Shown piece by piece: positions 51,515-60,551 of a DNA stretch of 64,000 bases. The stretch covers positions 1 to 64,000 of the forward strand of contig CAZOAZ010000023.1 of the NCBI GenBank assembly GCA_964577955.1, written 5' to 3'. How positions within the stretch are numbered: the first letter of the stretch is position 1; each line of letters begins with the position of its first letter. The DNA comes from CADEEX01 sp964577955. GTDB taxonomy: Bacteria; Acidobacteriota; Vicinamibacteria; Vicinamibacterales; CAVVIG01. The position numbers and the translations under genes were made by a program. Under the pieces are notes generated by a model that saw only the letters and a list, made by a program, of their open reading frames with translations, did no database searches and was not told where the DNA came from.

Positions 51515-52494
51515 TCCTGAATCAGCCGTCGAAGTTCGTCGACACTCAGCCAGCGCTCGTTGGTATCGCTGCTGAAGCGGAAGCCATCGGGCACGGGCCG
51601 TCCCTCGTGCCAGTTGTCGGCCCGCCACCACGGATGGAGCGGTTTGATCAGATAGAGGTCGTCGAGCTCCAGCGCATGACGCGACTCATCCTCGGACACC
51701 AGCACTTCATGCACCTTCTCGCCCGGCCGGATGCCGGTCAGCTTCACCTGGCAGCCCGGCGCGACCGCCGAGACGAGATCCATGATCCGCATGCTCGGAA
51801 TCTTCGGCACGAACACTTCCCCGCCCTGCATCACGTCCAGGCAGCGAAGCACGAAGTCGACGCCCTGCTGCAGCGTGATCCAGAAGCGCGTCATGCGATC
51901 GTCGGTCACCGTCACCGTACCGGTCGCGCGCTGCTCGACGAACAGCGGAATCACGCTGCCGCGGCTGCCGACGACGTTGCCGTAGCGGGCGCAGCTGAAT
52001 TTCGTGCCGGCTTCCCCCGAGTAGGCATTGCCCTGCACGAACAGCTTCTCGGCGCACAGCTTCGTCGCGCCGTACAGGTTCACCGGGTTGACGGCCTTGT
52101 CGGTGCTGAGCGCGAGCACGTGGCCGACGCCGGCGTCGATCGCCGCGTCGATCACGTTCGAGCCGCCGACGATATTGGTCTTCACCGCCTCGAACGGGTT
52201 GTACTCGCAGGCCGGCACCTGCTTCAGCGCGGCGGCGTGGATGACGACGTCCACGCCGCTCATCGCCCGGCGCAGCCGATCCAGATCGCGGACGTCGCCG
52301 ATGAAGTAGCGGACCTTCTTGCCGCCGAACTCGCGGAACATTTCCGACTGTTTGAGTTCATCGCGGCTGAAGACGATCACCTTGCGCGGTTCGTAGCGCT
52401 TCAGCACGGTGTCGACGAAACGGCGCCCGAATGACCCGGTGCCGCCGGTCACGAGGACGACCTTGTTGGTGAGCGTCATGGCTGTGGATGTCAC
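51511..52494 (-). CDS. pseB: UDP-N-acetylglucosamine 4,6-dehydratase, inverting type (PseB-like)
   Basis: This soluble short-chain dehydrogenase starts the pseudaminic pathway. It has LVTGGTGSFGRRFVDTVL, IVFSRDELKQSEM, HAAALKQVPACEYNP, STDKAVNPVNLYGATKLCAEKL with the YxxxK pair, and MTRFWITLQQGVDFVL. The GTG at 52494 is preferred (327 residues) because AAAGGA lies just upstream of it; ATG 52479 gives a more usual 322-residue protein but has no ribosome-binding site. It may head its sub-operon after a 29-base gap. Confidence 0.92.
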   Translation of the reverse strand: MTSTAMTLTNKVVLVTGGTGSFGRRFVDTVLKRYEPRKVIVFSRDELKQSEMFREFGGKKVRYFIGDVRDLDRLRRAMSGVDVVIHAAALKQVPACEYNPFEAVKTNIVGGSNVIDAAIDAGVGHVLALSTDKAVNPVNLYGATKLCAEKLFVQGNAYSGEAGTKFSCARYGNVVGSRGSVIPLFVEQRATGTVTVTDDRMTRFWITLQQGVDFVLRCLDVMQGGEVFVPKIPSMRIMDLVSAVAPGCQVKLTGIRPGEKVHEVLVSEDESRHALELDDLYLIKPLHPWWRADNWHEGRPVPDGFRFSSDTNERWLSVDELRRLIQE

Positions 52495-52523
52495 GGAATC
52501 CTTTTCTCGGCGCACGGACCCGC

Positions 52524-54188
52524 CTACGACGACAAGCGAGCCACCAGTTGCCGGCTGCCGTAGCAGTCGGCCGAAGATTGTCCGGCGGTCAGCGCGGCCG
52601 GAATGGGAAAAGTTTCCGCCGTGGCGACGGCGGACACGTCCCGCAAGTCGTACAGATAGGCGGACGCCTCGGCGCTCGACCCATCAGGCGTTCCCGGACG
52701 GGCGATCCGCGTCGCCTGACCGCGGACGCCGACCACGTCGAGATAGGCCAGGATCAGGTCGCGCTCGGTCTTGGCGGCGTGCGTGAACAGCACCCAGACG
52801 GAGCGGCCGCGCAGCTGATCGATCTCCCGCAGATAGTCGCGGACGTTGTCGCGCGCGCACGCACCCAGCGTCGCTCCGGCGTCGCGCAGCCCGTAGCGGG
52901 GAGCGTAGTACCCAAAGGCCGCCCGTCCGCCGTAATAGACATACAGCGACTGGGACGGCTCGCGATGAGCCGTCACAAATTGCAGCAGCGACTTCATGTC
53001 CTCGCTGCCACGCTCGAGCGACGCCTGGGTTGCCGCGTACAAGGCCAGCGACACCGCCGCGATCATCGGCACCGCACCTGCCCAGCGCGGCATCGCGCGG
53101 GCCAGCGCGTCGACACCTTCAGCAATCACCGGAAACAGCAGCACGAGATAGAACAGCTGAACGCGGCCCGACGCCAGCGGAAACCGTCCGGCGGCGGAGG
53201 CGATGACGACCGCGGCGAACGGTGCCAGCAGCAGCGCCATCCGCATCCCGCGGCGGGACCAGACGAACGACCAGGCCCCAATGGCCAGAAGCGCGATCCA
53301 GAACACCGTCAGGCGGTAGCCGGCCGTGAAGCCAAACATGTCCTTCACCCGCCTCCAGAACCAGACGACGGGTTCGCCGTTCGACCATGGGACGAAGCTG
53401 CCGCGCCAGAAAGTGTAGAGATAGTCGGCGCCTTCGGGCCCCTGACGCGCCGTCGCCAGCTGCCAGCCGGCCACCGCGCTCGCGGTCCAGATTGCCGCCG
53501 CCGTCAGCGCGAGGCGCCGGGCTTCACTGCGTCGCATCAGCGCGTAACCCGCGAGGACCACAGCCGCCGCGGCCAGGACGAGCACGGCAGAGGATGAGAA
53601 CAGCGCACAAAGCGCCGCGGACAGAATCAGTCCACCAGCCGTGGGATCCGTCTTGAGCCGAGCCGTATCGGTGTCGTCAGGCTTCAGCCGAACTCCGGTG
53701 GCGTCCGGCTTCAGCCGGATTTCAGAGATCTCGATCGCGACCCACGCAATCCACAGCGAGATCAGCACGTCCAGGCTGTACGGCCTGGCCTGCGCGGCCG
53801 CTTCGACGAACGACACGTTGATCGCGAACAGCAGCAGCGCGACGAGCGCCGCAGCACGCGACAGCGTCCGCTCAGCGAGGCGCCAGAACAGAATGACCGA
53901 CAGCACGCCGGCCGCCAGAGGCACCAATCGAAGCGCGCGCTCGCTGGCACCGAACACCAGCGTCGCCGCCTTCTCGAGCACGAGAAATCCGCCCGGCACC
54001 GCCTGCAACGAGCTGGTGCCGCCGCGCACGATGTCGCCGAACGACTGGGTCAGGACGTTTTCCGCCAGCCGCGCTTCGTCGTAGGTCAGCGAGCAGTCCT
54101 GGAAATACAGGGCGAGGCGCAGCAGCACGCCCGCGGCGATGATCCCGGCCAGCAGCGGCCACCGAAGCAGCTCGCGCGGACTAGTCAT
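52524..54188 (-). CDS. GT39-like polytopic membrane protein with inserted tandem repeat
   Basis: A 554-residue protein. A dozen or so hydrophobic segments follow a first loop with DCSLTYDEARLAENVL (acidic pair as in ArnT/PMT enzymes). The last 140 residues are soluble. Residues about 155-183 are three tandem RLKPDATG-type units encoded by the CCGGCT repeat, placed between membrane helices. Probably a transferase using a polyprenyl-phosphate sugar at the outer face. It starts at ATG 54188, overlapping the upstream stop by 8 bases. Confidence 0.8.
   Translation of the reverse strand: MTSPRELLRWPLLAGIIAAGVLLRLALYFQDCSLTYDEARLAENVLTQSFGDIVRGGTSSLQAVPGGFLVLEKAATLVFGASERALRLVPLAAGVLSVILFWRLAERTLSRAAALVALLLFAINVSFVEAAAQARPYSLDVLISLWIAWVAIEISEIRLKPDATGVRLKPDDTDTARLKTDPTAGGLILSAALCALFSSSAVLVLAAAAVVLAGYALMRRSEARRLALTAAAIWTASAVAGWQLATARQGPEGADYLYTFWRGSFVPWSNGEPVVWFWRRVKDMFGFTAGYRLTVFWIALLAIGAWSFVWSRRGMRMALLLAPFAAVVIASAAGRFPLASGRVQLFYLVLLFPVIAEGVDALARAMPRWAGAVPMIAAVSLALYAATQASLERGSEDMKSLLQFVTAHREPSQSLYVYYGGRAAFGYYAPRYGLRDAGATLGACARDNVRDYLREIDQLRGRSVWVLFTHAAKTERDLILAYLDVVGVRGQATRIARPGTPDGSSAEASAYLYDLRDVSAVATAETFPIPAALTAGQSSADCYGSRQLVARLSS
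53640..53722. repeat. Three tandem CCGGCTTCAGCC-type units inside a gene
   Basis: Three consecutive degenerate copies of about 27 bases each, translated on the minus strand as RLKPDATGV / RLKPDDTDT / RLKTDPTAG. Two of the copies keep the core CGGCTGAAGCC; the third is degenerate. They maintain the reading frame of the membrane protein. Confidence 0.75.
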
Positions 54189-54915
54189 CGTCCGCCTCGA
54201 GGTGGAGCGCCGCCTTCAGTTCGTGCCACACACGCCGACCCGGCATTTGCAGCTCGGCGCGGAGCGGATGCGGAACCGCCGGCGTCGGCAGCCGCTTCAT
54301 CAGTTCACCGTAGGGCGTGCCGTTCATGTCCAGCGTGCGAATCGTCTCCGGCACCAGCCGCGGATCCGCGCGCACGTCGTCGAGCGTGGCGAGCCGGCCG
54401 TCCGGGTGTCGATAGACGACGTTTCCAGCCACGTCGAAGAGGCACCAGCGGCCGCCGATCTGGACAAAGCTCAGGATCAGTCCACCTTCATTCGGGGCTG
54501 GCTTGAGCGGCAGCCAGAACGCCGGGACGCCCGCATACGTCGTCAGCGTCGCGAACACGTCAGCCTGCTGATCCGCCACGCCATGGCCGCGCTCGATGAT
54601 GCTCAGGATGTGATCGTCAAGCACCGGCACACCGTCCGGCGTCGGCTTGACGTGCGCGCGGGTCCACGCAAAGGCCGCGACCGCGCGCGCTTCGGGATCG
54701 CTTGTCCCCGCGACCGCTTCGTTGGCCAGCTGCTGATAGCGGCGCGATCGTTCGACGAAGTCAAGCGCCTTCCGGTAGAGCGGCAGCCGGTGTTCCGACA
54801 CCGCGTAGTTGACGCCCTGGCGTGTCGTCACCGGGTAGGCGCCGACGAGCACGGTGAGCGTCAAGCCGGCGGCCAGCGCACCGATGGTCTTCACGCGCCA
54901 GCCGCGCCAGGTCAC
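54181..54915 (-). CDS. Transglutaminase-like protein without catalytic residues
   Basis: A 244-residue, membrane-anchored protein: an N-terminal hydrophobic segment (TIGALAAGLTLTVLVGAY), then a region with the layout of the transglutaminase-like superfamily (VLDDHILSIIERGHGVADQQADVFATLTTYAGVPAFW, FVQIGGRWCLFDV). The usual Cys of GxCxD is replaced (GVADQQ) and the expected His is not seen, so it is likely a binding or scaffold domain. Start GTG 54915 (GTGA overlap). Confidence 0.68.
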   Translation of the reverse strand: MTWRGWRVKTIGALAAGLTLTVLVGAYPVTTRQGVNYAVSEHRLPLYRKALDFVERSRRYQQLANEAVAGTSDPEARAVAAFAWTRAHVKPTPDGVPVLDDHILSIIERGHGVADQQADVFATLTTYAGVPAFWLPLKPAPNEGGLILSFVQIGGRWCLFDVAGNVVYRHPDGRLATLDDVRADPRLVPETIRTLDMNGTPYGELMKRLPTPAVPHPLRAELQMPGRRVWHELKAALHLEADDD

Positions 54916-55880
54916 TTCGCGCCGTCTCCAATCCAGCCGTAACGCGGGTGGACCTGGATGTCGTGCAGCCCCACCGACTCGAGCAGCGATCGCACTTCGG
55001 CCTCGCTATACCGCTTCTCGAGCGGCGCCGAAAACCGATCGAACTGATCGTTGTAGAGGACGTTGAACGGGTACTTGGCGTAGACGTAGAGCGGCCACGA
55101 GTCGTCGCCCTGGACACCGAGCGCCGTCACCAGCCGGTACGGCGTGATCACGAAGACCAGGAGCACGACGCTCAGCAGCCAGCAGAAGGCCTTCAGGATC
55201 GGGAACGGCAACCGCGTCGTGATGACGCGGGCCAGCGACACCAGCGACAGCAGCGCGCCACTCAGGCCGTCGCGCTTCCAATAGAGATACAGCCGCAGCC
55301 GTCCGCCCGGCTTGACCTTCTTCACCAGACCGCGCAGTGTGCCGACCGTGTCGTCGATGTGATGCAGGACGCCCATCGAGTAGACGAAGTCGAACGCTTC
55401 GTCGGCGACGGGAAGCTTCGTCAGATCCCCTTCGACGCAGTGGACGTTCGGCTGATCGGCGGCGTTCTTCGCCGCCGCATCGATCGCTCCCGAAAAATCC
55501 ACCGCGACGACGGTCTTCGCGTACGGCGCGATCTGGCGGGCGTGACGCCCCATGCCGCACCCGGCGTCGAGCACCGTGCGCCCGCGCAACCAGTCGAGAT
55601 CGAAGTGACCGAAGTAGTCGGCAAAATTCGTCAGACCCGAAGGCCGCCAATCCTTGAAGTGCGTCCACTCGTAGCCGAAGCTCGCCTGCGTCCGCCGCGC
55701 CGTGTCGTCCGCCGCGTTGAAGTTCTGCCCTTGCACGAACCGCGGCACGCCGTTGCGGACCGCGGTCTGACGGCCGCAGCCGGTGCAACTCAGCGACTCG
55801 TCAGCCGCCGAGCCCGTGCGCCGCAGCGCGGCGCCGCACGCCGGACAGCGGAGCAACTGCATCAGTCGATCGTCGGTCAT
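54912..55880 (-). CDS. Zinc-ribbon class I SAM methyltransferase
   Basis: The protein has 322 residues. An N-terminal zinc ribbon (LLRCPACGAALR, LSCTGCGRQTAVRNGVPRFV) precedes a methyltransferase with VLDAGCGMGRHARQIA near residue 105 and SMGVLHHIDDTVG near 170. A hydrophobic C-terminal segment (FCWLLSVVLLVFVITPY) suggests membrane association. Same domain order as the gene at 6668. The stop of this gene overlaps the transglutaminase-like gene, and its ATG 55880 abuts the GT2 stop exactly. Confidence 0.86.
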   Translation of the reverse strand: MTDDRLMQLLRCPACGAALRRTGSAADESLSCTGCGRQTAVRNGVPRFVQGQNFNAADDTARRTQASFGYEWTHFKDWRPSGLTNFADYFGHFDLDWLRGRTVLDAGCGMGRHARQIAPYAKTVVAVDFSGAIDAAAKNAADQPNVHCVEGDLTKLPVADEAFDFVYSMGVLHHIDDTVGTLRGLVKKVKPGGRLRLYLYWKRDGLSGALLSLVSLARVITTRLPFPILKAFCWLLSVVLLVFVITPYRLVTALGVQGDDSWPLYVYAKYPFNVLYNDQFDRFSAPLEKRYSEAEVRSLLESVGLHDIQVHPRYGWIGDGAK

Positions 55881-56957
55881 CTACTTCAGTCCCAGCACGC
55901 CGCGCAGCGCCGCCTGGCGCTCGGTCGCCCAGGCCAGCGGCCACGTCATATGGGTACGAATGAGGAGCGTGGCGACGGCGTAGGTGACCTGCTCGACCGG
56001 ACCCGTGCGGTACTGCTTCATCTGCGCCAGCGCGTGGTCGAACTGCGCCGGCGTCAGCCGGTAGTCCATGATCTCGAAGAGCGTGCGATCGCCGTGCTTG
56101 GGCGTCCGCCGCTTGCGGAAGTGCAGGCCGACTTCGTACGTCAGCGCCCAGAACAGATAGCGGGCGATGCTGGTCCGCCACCGCGCCACCCGCTCGCCCT
56201 CGCCGGGATGACGCCGCAGATAGTCGTCGCAGTAGCCGCCAAGATTTTTCTGATAGTCCACCGCGATCGACTCGATCGTGCGGGCGCTGTGCGACACGCT
56301 GTTCTGCCGCCAGCTCCAGAGCCGCTCGCGGATGTGGCCGACGTCGCTCCGCTCCGCGACCTGGAACCACAACGGAAAGTCGCCGAATCCAATGGGCGCG
56401 TCGAGGCCGAAGCGCGCATCGGCCAGCGCCGAACGCCGGACCATCGCGCCAGGAATACCGATCGACGTCCGCCCGGTGCGCATCGTCTGGCCGATGTAGT
56501 CGTACCCCGGCATCACCGCGGGCACGGCATGATCGCGAACGCCGATCCGCCTGTCGTCGTCGTCGAGGAGATCCCAGTCCGATGACACCACGCCGACGTT
56601 CGGATGCGCGTCCAGGAAGGCGACGTAGCGGCTGACGATATGGCGATCGCGTTCGTCGTGGTCGTGGCAGATGCAGAAGAACTCGCCACGCGCCTGGTCC
56701 ATGCAGAAGTTGTGGTTGCCGTGGAGTCCGATGTTCTTCGGGTGGCGAACGTAGCGGACGCGCGGGTCCCTGGCTGCGATCTCGCGACAGACCGATTCGG
56801 TGTCGTCCTCGGAGGCGTTGTCGCTGATCAGAATCTCGAGCGGCGCGTAATCCTGCGCGAGGATGCTCGCGATCCCCTTTCGGAGGCTCGCACCTCGATT
56901 ACGCGTCGGAATGCCGATCGACACGAGTCGCGGCACGCTGGAAAGCGTCGTGGTCAC
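55881..56957 (-). CDS. Family 2 glycosyltransferase
   Basis: A 358-residue GT-A enzyme with VSIGIPTRNRGASLRKGI, ILISDNASEDDTESVC near residue 45 and CICHDHDERDRHIVSRY as a DXD-like metal site near 95. The C-terminal half is helical, with an Arg-rich stretch. Start GTG 56957 (GTGA overlap with the dehydratase gene). Confidence 0.88.
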   Translation of the reverse strand: MTTTLSSVPRLVSIGIPTRNRGASLRKGIASILAQDYAPLEILISDNASEDDTESVCREIAARDPRVRYVRHPKNIGLHGNHNFCMDQARGEFFCICHDHDERDRHIVSRYVAFLDAHPNVGVVSSDWDLLDDDDRRIGVRDHAVPAVMPGYDYIGQTMRTGRTSIGIPGAMVRRSALADARFGLDAPIGFGDFPLWFQVAERSDVGHIRERLWSWRQNSVSHSARTIESIAVDYQKNLGGYCDDYLRRHPGEGERVARWRTSIARYLFWALTYEVGLHFRKRRTPKHGDRTLFEIMDYRLTPAQFDHALAQMKQYRTGPVEQVTYAVATLLIRTHMTWPLAWATERQAALRGVLGLK

Positions 56958-57952
56958 CGGTTCGCAGTGCTGGCGAGGCGGTCGAAGTAGTCGCGATACC
57001 AGGCGATCGTTTCGACCAGCCCTTCACGCAGCGTGTAGCTCGATTTCCAGCCCAGCTCGGTTCTCGCCTTCTCGGCGCTCAGATACTGGTGCGGGATTTC
57101 GTTGGGTGCGTCGGCCTGAATGATCGGCTTGAGATCCGAACGTCCGGTCAGTTCCGTCAGGAGCGACACCAGATCCAGAACCGTGAGCTGAATCTCGTTG
57201 CTGAAGTTGTAGGCCTCGCCGCCGGCCTGGCCGGCGAGCAGTTTCTCGGCGAGGAGGACGTACGCGTAAACCGCGTCCTTGATGTAGAAGTAGTCGCGGA
57301 TCAGCGTGCCGTCGCTCCTGATGATCGGCCGCTGGCCGTCGAAGAGCGACCTGATGGTGCCCGGCACGATGCGGTTGAAATTCAGATCGCCGCCGCCGTA
57401 GAAGTTGCCGCAGCGCGTGATGCCGACCGGCAGACGGTAGCTTTCCCAGTAGGCCTGGCCGATGAGGTCGGCGCAGCTCTTCGACACGTCATACGGATGC
57501 CGGCCGACCAGCGGCGCGGTTTCGCGATACGGCAGCGTCTTGTGCGTGCCGTAGGCCTTGTCGCTCGACGCCAGCACGATCGACTTGACCCGTTTCGTCC
57601 GGCGGCAGGCCTCGAGCACGTTCCAGGTGCCGGTGATGTTCGCCGTGAAGGTCGAGACCGGGTTCTCGTTGGCGATGCCGACGATCGTCTGTGCCGCGAG
57701 GTTGAAGACGACTTCGATCTCGTATTCGTTGATCGTCCGTTCGACGAGCGCGGCGTCCTCGAGCGATCCGCGAACCGTCGTCACCTTGTCGGCCAGGCCA
57801 AGGCGATAGAAGTTGCTGCCCGGCACGCTGTCGCGCACCAGGCCGACGACGTCAGCGCCCTGCCGCACCAGCCAGTCGGTCAGCCACGCCCCGAGCAACC
57901 CGGTACACCCCGTCACGAAGACCCGCCGCCGCCGCCAGATGTCGGATGTCAT
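56954..57952 (-). CDS. NAD-dependent epimerase/dehydratase, CDP-glucose 4,6-dehydratase-like
   Basis: A 332-residue extended short-chain dehydrogenase with VFVTGCTGLLGAWLTDWL, LAAQTIVGIANENPVSTF, LASSDKAYG and HPYDVSKSCADLIGQAYW (YxxxK). The segment TRCGNFYGGGDLNFNRIVPG is like RfbG-type CDP-glucose 4,6-dehydratases. It likely makes a 4-keto-6-deoxy sugar or an epimer; the exact nucleotide is uncertain. ATG 57952; 40 bases separate it from the upstream gene. Confidence 0.83.
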   Translation of the reverse strand: MTSDIWRRRRVFVTGCTGLLGAWLTDWLVRQGADVVGLVRDSVPGSNFYRLGLADKVTTVRGSLEDAALVERTINEYEIEVVFNLAAQTIVGIANENPVSTFTANITGTWNVLEACRRTKRVKSIVLASSDKAYGTHKTLPYRETAPLVGRHPYDVSKSCADLIGQAYWESYRLPVGITRCGNFYGGGDLNFNRIVPGTIRSLFDGQRPIIRSDGTLIRDYFYIKDAVYAYVLLAEKLLAGQAGGEAYNFSNEIQLTVLDLVSLLTELTGRSDLKPIIQADAPNEIPHQYLSAEKARTELGWKSSYTLREGLVETIAWYRDYFDRLASTANR

Positions 57953-57992
57953 CAGCCTCTCTGCTCTCGTTGGTTGAAGGAAGACACGCCGG

Positions 57993-59150
57993 TCACTGCC
58001 TGACCTGCGCGTCCTGATTGCCGTTGAACCACGCCCGCCTGGTCAGATCGGCCGCGAGCTGGATGCCGTCGCGGCTCCAGTGCGTGTCGTCCAGCCAGTA
58101 GATGAACTCGCCGCGCGAGAGGTCCCGGGCCGCAAGCTCCTGAAACGGCACCGTGACGTCAATCGTCGGAATGCCTTCGGCGACGAGCGCGTCCTGCAGC
58201 CGCGCCAGCACGTGCCGGTCGTCGCCCGGCGAGCGCGGCTCGTCGGCCAGCAGCGGGTAGTAGACCGTGTACTTGCTCGGCGCCAGCACCAGCACCGGCT
58301 CGTAGCCTTCCTTCCGCAACTCCGCTACGAGCGGCACGATGAAATCGCGGGCCGGCGCGATCTCGCGGTGGGAGTGAAAACCGTCGACATCCGACGGATA
58401 GAACAACATCGTCTCGCCGGTCCGGAGATGGCGCTCGACGACGCGGTCCTTGTAGATATTGGGCAGGACGCGATCGTTGGCGAGCGTCAGAAACGCCTTT
58501 TCGGACACGATCTTGAGCGGCGACGTGTACCACCAGCCGCGCAGCAGCGAACGCACGCGGTCGGCCTGACCGCCAATCACGGTCGCCAGCCACTGCTCGC
58601 GGCGGTCCTTCCCGTCAGCGGCGGCGCTTGCCGCCCGCAGTTGTTCGACCGGCTCGGACTCGGTCCACACGATGATCACGCGGCCAGATGAAAAGCCCAG
58701 GCGTTCGCGCAGCAATCGCACCGTCTGCAGGTACGCATACGGCCCGCCGGCGTTGTAGATTCGCCCGCCGGTCAGCGCGCTCAACTGCACCGGAAACGTG
58801 TCTGCATCGGTGACGCCGTAGCCGACCACGAACGAATCTCCGACGACCACGACGTCCGGACGAACGCGATCCGCGCCCGGCGGATTCCGGAAGCCGTTCG
58901 CGTCGGTCGTAAACACCTGCGGACGAATCTGTCGCAACGCCGGCAGATTGCCCATGTTCGACAGATTGCCGTGCGTTCGCTCGCTCTCGAATCGACGATT
59001 CGCCTGAAAGATCGCGCCGGGTTCCTGGTAGCGGGTCATGCACTCCCAGGCCTGAAAACAGAGCCGGTCGATCGGCAGGAACCGTGCACCGATATCGACG
59101 ACGAGGAGTCCTGCGATGAGCAGCGGCAGCAAACGTCCCAGGCGAGGCAC
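57993..59150 (-). CDS. SGNH-type acetylation protein (AlgJ/AlgX-like)
   Basis: The protein has 385 residues, with an N-terminal membrane anchor (LLPLLIAGLLVVDIGARF). The SGNH domain has VVVVGDSFVVGYGV (Ser), IIVWTESEPVEQL and, near the end, YWLDDTHWSRDGIQL (DxxH). Paired with the MBOAT gene 12 bases upstream, it is likely the periplasmic half of a glycan O-acetylation system. Start GTG 59150. Confidence 0.82.
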   Translation of the reverse strand: MPRLGRLLPLLIAGLLVVDIGARFLPIDRLCFQAWECMTRYQEPGAIFQANRRFESERTHGNLSNMGNLPALRQIRPQVFTTDANGFRNPPGADRVRPDVVVVGDSFVVGYGVTDADTFPVQLSALTGGRIYNAGGPYAYLQTVRLLRERLGFSSGRVIIVWTESEPVEQLRAASAAADGKDRREQWLATVIGGQADRVRSLLRGWWYTSPLKIVSEKAFLTLANDRVLPNIYKDRVVERHLRTGETMLFYPSDVDGFHSHREIAPARDFIVPLVAELRKEGYEPVLVLAPSKYTVYYPLLADEPRSPGDDRHVLARLQDALVAEGIPTIDVTVPFQELAARDLSRGEFIYWLDDTHWSRDGIQLAADLTRRAWFNGNQDAQVRQ

Positions 59151-59162
59151 CGATACAGACTC

Positions 59163-60551
59163 TTAGAACTGGAAATAAAGAAACGGCGACGGCTGCGCGC
59201 CGTAGATCGCCACCATCGAGACCAGAAACAACAGCGCGAGCGCCGCGGTCGCCCCGCCGCCCCATTCGTGCTTCAGCTCGAACGAATTCGGGCCGACGTG
59301 CGACAGCCAGCCGGCGACGAGCAGCATCACGACGAGACCGACGCCGGCGGTCATCGAGAAGCCCGGCTGGAAGACGAACATCTTTCGGAACATCGCGCCG
59401 GCCATTTCGACCGACTGCGCACGGAACACCACCCAACCGAGCAGGACCAGAAGGAACGTCGCCGTTCCGCGAATCAGCGCCGGCACGCGGTCCCACGTAC
59501 GGCCCAGGGCGCCGTAAATCGCCATCAGAATGCCGTGATAGATCCCCCAGATCACGAACGTCCAGGCCGCGCCATGCCACAACCCGCCGAGCGCCATCGT
59601 CAGCACGAGATTGCGGGCGCGCTGCCAGCTGGTGCCGAAGACGCCGCCCATCGGCTGGAACAGGTAGTCGCGCAGCCATGACGACAGCGACATGTGCCAC
59701 CGCCGCCAGAATTCCGGAATGCTCTTCGACTTGTACGGCGAGCTGAAGTTCTGCGGGATCCGGATGCCGAAGAGATATCCGAGACCGACCGCCATGTCGC
59801 TGTAACCGGCGAAGTCGAAATAGAGCTGGTACGAATAGCCCAGCATGCAGAGCCAGGCCTCGAACGTCGACAGCTGGTCGTAACGCTGGAGCGCCGGGTT
59901 GATGATCGCGGCGATCGTGTCGGCGATGAGCACCTTCTCGATCATGCCGATCGCGAAGAACGACCAGCCGCGATTCAAGTACTGGCGGCGGTCCGCTCGA
60001 TCGATCTGCTCGAGATCCTGCTCGATCTGCCGGAAGCGGACGATTGGACCGGCCACGAGCTGCGAGAACAACGACACGTAGGTGGCGTACTCCCAGAAGT
60101 TCCGCGTCGGCGTGATCGTCCCGCGATAGGCGTCGACGATGTAGGAGATCGAGTGGAAGGTGTAGAACGAGATGCCGACCGGAAGAATGATGTTGAGCGG
60201 CGCGATGTGGATGTCGGCGCCGGTCCAGCGGCCGATCGTGACGAGCGACGACAGCCCGAAGTCGGCGTACTTGAAGAACGCCAGCACGGCAAGATCGCTG
60301 GCAATCGAAATGACGAGACACAGCTTGCGGCGGCGCTCGTCGTTCCAGCGCAGCAGTCCCAGGCCGGCGACGTAGCTGACGATCGTCGAAAACGCGAGCA
60401 GCGCGCAGAATTTGTAGTTCCAGAAGCTGTAGAAGACGAAGCCGGTCGCCGTCAGCCAGACGTAGCGCTGGCGCTGCGTCTGCAGCCGCCAGAACACCAG
60501 GTAGGTGATCGGCAGGAAGGCGTAGAGAAAGATCAGGCTATTGAACAGCAT
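59163..60551 (-). CDS. MBOAT-family O-acyltransferase (AlgI-like)
   Basis: This 462-residue polytopic protein moves acyl groups (usually acetyl) across the membrane for glycan O-acylation. The family signatures YFDFAGYSDMAVGLGYLFG, SIPEFWRRWHMSLSSWLRDY and GGLWHGAAWTFVIWG, with the invariant His, are complete. The start is set at ATG 60551, where the first helix begins (LFNSLIFLYAFLPITY). It overlaps the upstream gene by 14 bases and acts with the SGNH protein at 57993. Confidence 0.93.
   Translation of the reverse strand: MLFNSLIFLYAFLPITYLVFWRLQTQRQRYVWLTATGFVFYSFWNYKFCALLAFSTIVSYVAGLGLLRWNDERRRKLCLVISIASDLAVLAFFKYADFGLSSLVTIGRWTGADIHIAPLNIILPVGISFYTFHSISYIVDAYRGTITPTRNFWEYATYVSLFSQLVAGPIVRFRQIEQDLEQIDRADRRQYLNRGWSFFAIGMIEKVLIADTIAAIINPALQRYDQLSTFEAWLCMLGYSYQLYFDFAGYSDMAVGLGYLFGIRIPQNFSSPYKSKSIPEFWRRWHMSLSSWLRDYLFQPMGGVFGTSWQRARNLVLTMALGGLWHGAAWTFVIWGIYHGILMAIYGALGRTWDRVPALIRGTATFLLVLLGWVVFRAQSVEMAGAMFRKMFVFQPGFSMTAGVGLVVMLLVAGWLSHVGPNSFELKHEWGGGATAALALLFLVSMVAIYGAQPSPFLYFQF

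Noticed and set aside
53640..53722. CRISPR-like tandem repeat
   Set aside because: Units are contiguous with no spacers, are translated in frame, and no cas genes are present.
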